Source of the DNA: Hyphomicrobiales bacterium
GTDB lineage: Bacteria; Pseudomonadota; Alphaproteobacteria; Rhizobiales; Xanthobacteraceae
Direction of reading: 5' to 3'
Length of the DNA: 64,000 bases
Assembly: GCA_017305715.1 (NCBI GenBank)
Contig: JAFKKG010000013.1
Coordinates: 310,001-374,000, forward strand
Under the pieces are notes generated by a model. That model made no database searches and was not told the origin of the DNA. It saw nothing but the letters and a program-made list of their open reading frames with translations. Of the stretch, positions 60,847-64,000 are shown piece by piece. Position numbers and translations under genes: made by a program. Within the stretch, counting starts at the first letter, position 1. Each line of letters begins with the position of its first letter.

Positions 60847-61097
60847 CGGCGGCGTGCTACCGCGACGCCGAACAGGAAGGCGATAAACAGACTGGCGAAC
60901 GGCGCTTCCCGGGTGATTGCGCTGATGGTGGAAAGCGGCTTTCCCGGTTGCCGTGCCGCCGCGATCGCCTCGCTGAGACGATCGACCGCGGCCTGAAGCG
61001 CAGCGGATACTTCGGTGATCGTGCGCGATAGGTCGGTCGCGGTATCGATCGCGCGTTCTGCCATGTTGGGCTGCAGCGGTGGTGTTTCGATGCTCAC
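60843..61097 (-). CDS. Small membrane protein, DUF883-like
   Basis: 84 residues from GTG 61097 (VSIETPPLQPN) or a shorter 73-residue form from ATG 61064. A helical part (AERAIDTATDLSRTITEVSAALQAAVDRLSEAIAAARQPG) is followed by one C-terminal TM and a basic tail (APFASLFIAFLFGVAVARRR), like the ElaB/YqjD-type DUF883 proteins. I favour the GTG because it extends a conserved-looking T-P-P start. Role unknown. Confidence 0.7.
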   Translation of the reverse strand: MSIETPPLQPNMAERAIDTATDLSRTITEVSAALQAAVDRLSEAIAAARQPGKPLSTISAITREAPFASLFIAFLFGVAVARRR

Positions 61098-61253
61098 CGG
61101 TCGGCTTTCACTGAAATCACTTCGGCAAGCACGCAAATGCGCGAGCGAGGGATTTGTTCCGTCAAACCCCTGCTTTCTGGCCGGCTCGAAGGCGGAACAA
61201 TGGTCGTCGCCGGGATTTGATTCCAGGATCGAAATCAACCCGGGTTTTCCAAG

Positions 61254-61553
61254 ATGACGAGCGAGCTTTCGAGGCAATCTCACAGGACGCGCCGCGGCGG
61301 CACGCCATTGGCGGTGGCAATTGCCATCGCCATTGTCGGGGTGCTGGGGATGTTGGTCGTCGATCACGGCCCATGGAATAAGCCGCACGCGAAGACGGCG
61401 GTGGTGGCCAATATGACGACAACCGGGGACGCTGCCCGGAACGCCGGAGCGACCGTCATTCCGACCGAACCGAAGCGGCTGCTTGAACCCGATGCCCCGG
61501 GCCCGAGGCCCGTCTATCCGGTAAATCCGGCACTGCCGCCCAAGAATTTCTAG
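61254..61553 (+). CDS. Small single-pass membrane protein
   Basis: 99 residues: a basic N-terminus (MTSELSRQSHRTRRGG), one TM (VAIAIAIVGVLGMLVV, about residues 20-36), then a Pro-rich, periplasmic-looking tail ending PVYPVNPALPPKNF. The Pro-rich C-terminus resembles cell-envelope-linker tails. Divergent from the DUF883-like gene. No family recognised. Confidence 0.6.
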   Translation: MTSELSRQSHRTRRGGTPLAVAIAIAIVGVLGMLVVDHGPWNKPHAKTAVVANMTTTGDAARNAGATVIPTEPKRLLEPDAPGPRPVYPVNPALPPKNF

Positions 61554-61564
61554 TTGTCCGATAT

Positions 61565-61819
61565 TTAGTTCCCCGCGCGCTCCGTCGGGCTCAATACCCT
61601 CAGGGTGGCATCGATTCTCATGTGCACGCGCCGGGCAGCCAAATGAAACAGCCGGGTCCTGGTCTTGCCGATCCTGGTTTGCTCACCGATCTGAAATTGC
61701 CATTGCCAGACATCCGGCTCGATGGTGGCCGTGAGGCTATATTCGACATCCCTGTAAATCACGAGTTGTCCCGCGTCTGTTGGAGCAACAGAGGAACAAT
61801 TCTTTGCCGTTGCAATCAA
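61565..61819 (-). CDS. Small hypothetical protein
   Basis: 84 residues: LVIYRDVEYSLTATIEPDVWQWQFQIGEQTRIGKTRTRLFHLAARRVHMRIDATLRVL. The VEYSLTATIEPDVWQWQFQIG run reads as a conserved beta-sheet protein of rhizobia (unannotated small proteins with E-x-x-W-x-W-x-F). No function known. It lies convergent with the membrane protein gene. Confidence 0.55.
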   Translation of the reverse strand: MIATAKNCSSVAPTDAGQLVIYRDVEYSLTATIEPDVWQWQFQIGEQTRIGKTRTRLFHLAARRVHMRIDATLRVLSPTERAGN

Positions 61820-61922
61820 TCCGGGTGATTACGGAACGCGGGCTCGCGCTCTGCATGCTTCTCATGCGCATTGCGCGCTGGTCAGACCATCCGACGGCCG
61901 AAGTTCAGGGACTGGCGGCGCG

Positions 61923-62108
61923 TCAGCGGATGCTGACGAAAGCGCCCCATGCGGCGGCCAGTGCTGCGCCCACCAGGACGATGAGCGGGTTGGCGCAAAA
62001 CGAACTGCCGTACTGGCACATCGTGACGCCGAGCGAGCCGATCTCGTGATGGCTTGCCGCATAGAACAGGCCCGACAGGATCGCGAGCACGGTAGCGACG
62101 AAATACAT
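61923..62108 (-). CDS. Small two-TM membrane protein
   Basis: 61 residues: MYFVATVLAILSGLFYAASHH, then GVTMCQYGSSFCANP with two Cys, then PLIVLVGAALAAAWGAFVSIR. Two hydrophobic segments flank a short external loop with a likely disulfide. GAGGAGG lies before the ATG, a good ribosome-binding site. Function unknown. Confidence 0.65.
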   Translation of the reverse strand: MYFVATVLAILSGLFYAASHHEIGSLGVTMCQYGSSFCANPLIVLVGAALAAAWGAFVSIR

Positions 62109-62203
62109 CAATGGCCTCCTCGCGATCCGGGAGCGCGCCGGCTGATGCCGCGCGTCCCCATGTTTCCATTTCGAATGTCGACGTACCGAGCCGGTTTTTG
62201 CGC

Positions 62204-62294
62204 TTGACGCGTCGGGCAAATCAGCGGCACATCGTCATCATCGCCGATATCGTCAAGCTCGCGCCGGTCAAACGGCCGCGGGCTTTTTCATTTG
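62204..62294 (+). ncRNA. Putative small RNA unit A (TTGAC + intrinsic terminator)
   Basis: The unit begins TTGACGC, shares GTCGGGCAAATCAGCGGCAC with the other copies, and ends in a GC-rich bulged stem (about 62256-62266 with 62273-62284) followed by CTTTTTC and a TTTG. No plausible protein is encoded. A start-like TTGAC plus terminator about 91 bases apart fits a small RNA, but no convincing -10 box was found, so a repeat with a terminator is also possible. Confidence 0.4.
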
Positions 62295-62379
62295 CAGCAA
62301 TGCTACCCGCAGGGAAGTTTCAAATTATCCAACCTGTTGCATCGCATTTTCCGTAATTTGTTGACGGCTCGAAAAACAT

Positions 62380-62471
62380 TTGACACGTCGGGCAAATCAC
62401 CGGCACATCAACATCATCGCGAGAATTGACAAAGCCTGCGGCGGAGAAATCCGCCGCGGGCTTTTTGTTTG
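62380..62471 (+). ncRNA. Putative small RNA unit B (TTGACA + intrinsic terminator)
   Basis: Second copy of the same unit, 92 bases. It has TTGACAC at 62380-62386 (a -35-like match), GTCGGGCAAATCACCGGCAC at 62387-62406, and CATCATCGC. A strong terminator follows: GCCTGCGGCGGA (62434-62445), GAAA loop, TCCGCCGCGGGC (62450-62461), then TTTTTG. The terminator stem is nearly perfect. The two units are 176 bases apart and align end to end. Confidence 0.45.
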
Positions 62472-62715
62472 ACAAATTCCAATCGGACGGCGGCCGCACG
62501 TCACGACGCCTCATCTCCCAACGCCTGTCGCCTGAAGCGTCGTCAGCGTGCCGCCGTCCGAACCCATCATCTTTAGCCGGCACGCGCGAACGTGCCGGCG
62601 TGCGGCGTGGTGCAGAAGCCACGGCCGCAAGCGGCCCCTGCAGCAGGGATACGGTTCGCGCCCGAAATGATCGCGTCGCCGCGATCTGCCGCGCATTTAT
62701 TCCAGAGAGAAGCCG
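62472..62715. other. Gap between the putative small RNA unit and the phage genes
   Basis: 244 bases with no supported gene. A minus-strand frame of about 100 codons with C-x-x-C at its end (near 62320-62622) is largely antisense to the repeat units and is rejected. Upstream signals for the phage genes may be here, but none was recognised. Confidence 0.4.
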
Positions 62716-62787
62716 ATGACCGCGTATCTGATATCGCTCGCGCTGATCGGCCTGATTGCAATCGCAATATGGGAGGAGTCCTCATGA
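62716..62787 (+). CDS. 23-residue single-TM micropeptide
   Basis: MTAYLISLALIGLIAIAIWE, then ESS. A hydrophobic helix of about 18 residues with a short acidic end. The ATG at 62716 has an AGAGAAG-like site before it and its end overlaps the next ATG by 4 bases (ATGA), so it is probably translated in the phage transcript. From size and position it may be a small membrane regulator or holin-like helper, but this is only an inference. Confidence 0.5.
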   Translation: MTAYLISLALIGLIAIAIWEESS

Positions 62788-62945
62788 GTGCCGATGTTAT
62801 CCAGTTCATCCCGCGCCCCAGGAACGATCAGGAGCAGACGGATTTTCCGGCCATCGCGTTCCGTTCCGCCGTGCCTGATCTGAGCAGGGAACATGTCGAT
62901 ACAGCGGCGTGCGAGCATGTCGAGCCGGAAGGCGGCGAAACCTAA
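62784..62945 (+). CDS. Small phage-cluster protein
   Basis: 53 residues: MSADVIQFIPRPRNDQEQTDFPAIAFRSAVPDLSREHVD. GGGAGGAG precedes the ATG. I recall small proteins starting MSADVIQFIPRP in bradyrhizobial genomes, often near phage remnants, without a known function. It ends directly before the GTG of the next gene (TAA-GTG, no gap). Confidence 0.65.
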   Translation: MSADVIQFIPRPRNDQEQTDFPAIAFRSAVPDLSREHVDTAACEHVEPEGGET

Positions 62946-63200
62946 GTGTCAACCCTCATCCAAATTCGTTTGCTGGCCCGCAGCCATACCAAGGCGGCGA
63001 TCAACGTCCTCGTCAAAATCATGCAAAGCAAGGATGCCACGCCTGCGGCGCGCGTTTCCGCAGCCAACGCCATCCTTGATCGCGGTTGGGGCAAGGCCGC
63101 GCAACCATCGGAGAGCGGCAATGACGGTCCGGTCGAGTCCCCCCAACGCATCGAACGGGTCATCGTCAATCCTGAAGATCCCGACGGCGAAAGTATTTGA
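62946..63200 (+). CDS. Small phage protein before the terminase, HTH-like
   Basis: 84 residues from GTG: LIQIRLLARSHTKAAINVLVKIM, then ATPAARVSAANAILDRGWGKAAQP. The helix-rich pattern with R-V-x-A-A-x-A-I-L-D-R-G-W is what I know from small proteins directly before phage terminase large subunits (a small-subunit-like position). The last 80 bases overlap the following terminase remnant in another frame. Confidence 0.7.
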   Translation: MSTLIQIRLLARSHTKAAINVLVKIMQSKDATPAARVSAANAILDRGWGKAAQPSESGNDGPVESPQRIERVIVNPEDPDGESI

Positions 63201-63483
63201 GCCGTTGCTGCAGCCCGCCAGGTACCGCGGAGCCTTTGGGGGCAGGGGATCTGGAAAATCCCACTTCTTCGGGGAGCTTCTGGTCGAGACGTGCCAGGCC
63301 GAGCGCGGCACGCTCGCGGTCTGCATTCGCGAGTCGCAGCGGACGCTGGCGCAGTCGAGCAAGCGCTTGATCGAGAGCAAGATCACGGCACTCGGCGTCG
63401 GCAGCGGGTTCAGGCTCTATAGCGACAAGATCGAGACGCCGGGTGACGGCGTCATCATCTTCCGGGGGATGCAGGCTGAGGCA
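63121..63483 (+). pseudogene. Terminase large subunit, N-terminal remnant
   Basis: About 118 residues: KVFEPLLQPARYRGAFGG, Walker A GGRGSGKS at residues 40-47, ERGTLAVCIRESQRTLAQSSKRLIES, and VIIFRGMQ. Complete large subunits are some 400-550 residues with Walker B and a nuclease domain. Here the reading frame passes straight from FRGMQ (about 63474) into a holin-like sequence, so about three quarters of the gene is missing. Cannot package DNA. Confidence 0.8.
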
Positions 63484-63762
63484 GTGAACTGGATCAAAGA
63501 GAAATCGCGAGGGCTGCGCGAAAGGCTGAAGGGCTGGAAGACGATCATCCTTGGCGCAACCGCCGCGGCTCCGCTGGCTCTTCTGGAGCTTGTTGAACAA
63601 CTCAAGCTGGCTGATCCGTCGTCATTCCTGCCGGAGCCGTGGGGCCAACGCATCGCACTGGGCCTTGCAATTGCCATGATCCTGCTTCGCCTGATCACGA
63701 CCGGCCCGGTGGGCTCAAAGGGCGAGGAAGAGCCGGACCAAGACCTGAAGGCGGGTGAATGA
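63484..63762 (+). CDS. Holin-like small membrane protein
   Basis: 92 residues from GTG 63484 (VNWIKEKSRGLRERLKGWKT), with two hydrophobic parts (ATAAAPLALLELVEQL and IALGLAIAMILLRLIT) and a charged end. CTGAGGCA just before GTG is a fair ribosome site, so it may still be made alone; the upstream frame fuses it in phase to the terminase remnant. Holins of this sort precede lysis genes in phages. A membrane role is clear, lysis is inferred. Confidence 0.6.
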   Translation: MNWIKEKSRGLRERLKGWKTIILGATAAAPLALLELVEQLKLADPSSFLPEPWGQRIALGLAIAMILLRLITTGPVGSKGEEEPDQDLKAGE

Positions 63763-63763
63763 C

Positions 63764-64000
63764 ATGTGGATGACCATCGTCAGCTTCCTCGGCGGTCCTG
63801 TCATCAAGGGCCTGATCGACGGCTACAAGGCAAAGCTCGCCGCTGGCAATACATCCGAGAAGATCGCCAGCGATACGGCAGCCAGTGAAATGGTCGTACA
63901 GACGGCGGAAATCAGGGCGCTGAACGAATACAAGATCGCCGCGCTGGGCCATTGGTACGAACCCGACAAGATCATGGGCTACGCGGTTGCGATCTATTTC
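63764..64000 (+). CDS. Phage holin-type protein (3TM-like), cut by the window end
   Basis: 79 residues visible: MWMTIVSFLGGPVIKGLIDGYKAKLAAGNTSEKIA, TAEIRALNEYKIAALGHWYEPDKIMGYAVAIYF. The W-Y-E-P-D-K-x-M-G-Y-x-V block is what I remember from GTA/phage three-TM holins following small membrane genes. The gene begins two bases after the holin-like stop and continues beyond the window. Confidence 0.7.
   Translation, partial: MWMTIVSFLGGPVIKGLIDGYKAKLAAGNTSEKIASDTAASEMVVQTAEIRALNEYKIAALGHWYEPDKIMGYAVAIYF

Noticed and set aside
29798-62406. GTCGGGCAAATCA copies considered as phage att sites
   Set aside because: Found more than twice with different flanks and no integrase nearby; better read as a dispersed repeat.
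62320-62622. Minus-strand frame ending in CPTCQMFFEP
   Set aside because: It lies over the repeat/terminator unit; no ribosome site or similarity.
63166-63600. Minus-strand frame over terminase remnant
   Set aside because: Opposite strand has Walker A and phage features.

Overview
The window looks like chromosomal DNA of a Bradyrhizobium-type alphaproteobacterium (Rhizobiales). The GC content is high. ABC, TRAP and TTT (Bug/TctC) uptake genes for organic acids are numerous, as are acyl-CoA enzymes. The regulators are mostly LysR, MocR and GlxA/AraC types. Several intergenic repeats match, from memory, families scattered through Bradyrhizobium genomes. This assignment is by eye; no search was run.

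Layout. 1-8360: an aldehyde dehydrogenase and an edge-truncated PEP mutase-family gene on the minus strand, then a complete branched-chain-amino-acid-type ABC operon (livKHMGF-like) followed by a thiolase-fold/DUF35 pair. 8381-14170: an orphan TctC receptor, small ORFs, a DMT exporter divergent from a MocR regulator, a GlxA-like regulator and a dienelactone-hydrolase-like protein. 14196-19262: a LysR regulator divergent from a HAD hydrolase / TctC / D-threonine-aldolase-like operon, then an epoxide hydrolase. 19267-25261: minus-strand genes for a double-GAF protein, a class II aldolase, a DsbA-like isomerase, a Baeyer-Villiger-type monooxygenase and an SDR. 25601-29641: family III CoA-transferase, crotonase, MaoC hydratase and CitE-like lyase, a set that resembles C5-dicarboxylate (itaconate/citramalate type) degradation. 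29642-30260: a mosaic of noncoding repeats. 30261-40141: a TRAP transporter with two DctP receptors and one DctQM pair, a LysR regulator, two CoA-transferases, a TctC receptor and a thiolase.

40138-46790 carries envelope-related functions: a two-component system, a frameshifted NagZ-like glycosidase, an LLM flavin enzyme and an OpgC-type acyltransferase. 46956-49352 is a small phage-like regulatory island (S24 repressor with palindromic operator-like sites, GcrA-like protein). 49358-53815 has a winged-helix/TPR regulator, an MddA-type methanethiol methyltransferase, a GFA protein followed by two tandem terminators, and another CoA-transferase. 53974-57284 is a compact five-gene minus-strand operon (GNAT-like protein, MFS transporter, YqcI/YcgG-family protein related to heme N-hydroxylases, cupin, small protein), divergent from a GlxA/AraC regulator. 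It is my best candidate for an undescribed metabolic system. 58519-62108 has an FMN 2-hydroxyacid dehydrogenase, a phasin and several small proteins. 62204-62471 holds two similar ~92-nt units that each end in an intrinsic terminator. 62716-64000 is a degraded prophage in which the terminase large-subunit gene is cut after its Walker A region and joined in frame to a holin-like gene.

All coordinates and starts were read by eye. Functions rest on motif recognition. I saw no tRNA, rRNA, CRISPR array or insertion sequence.
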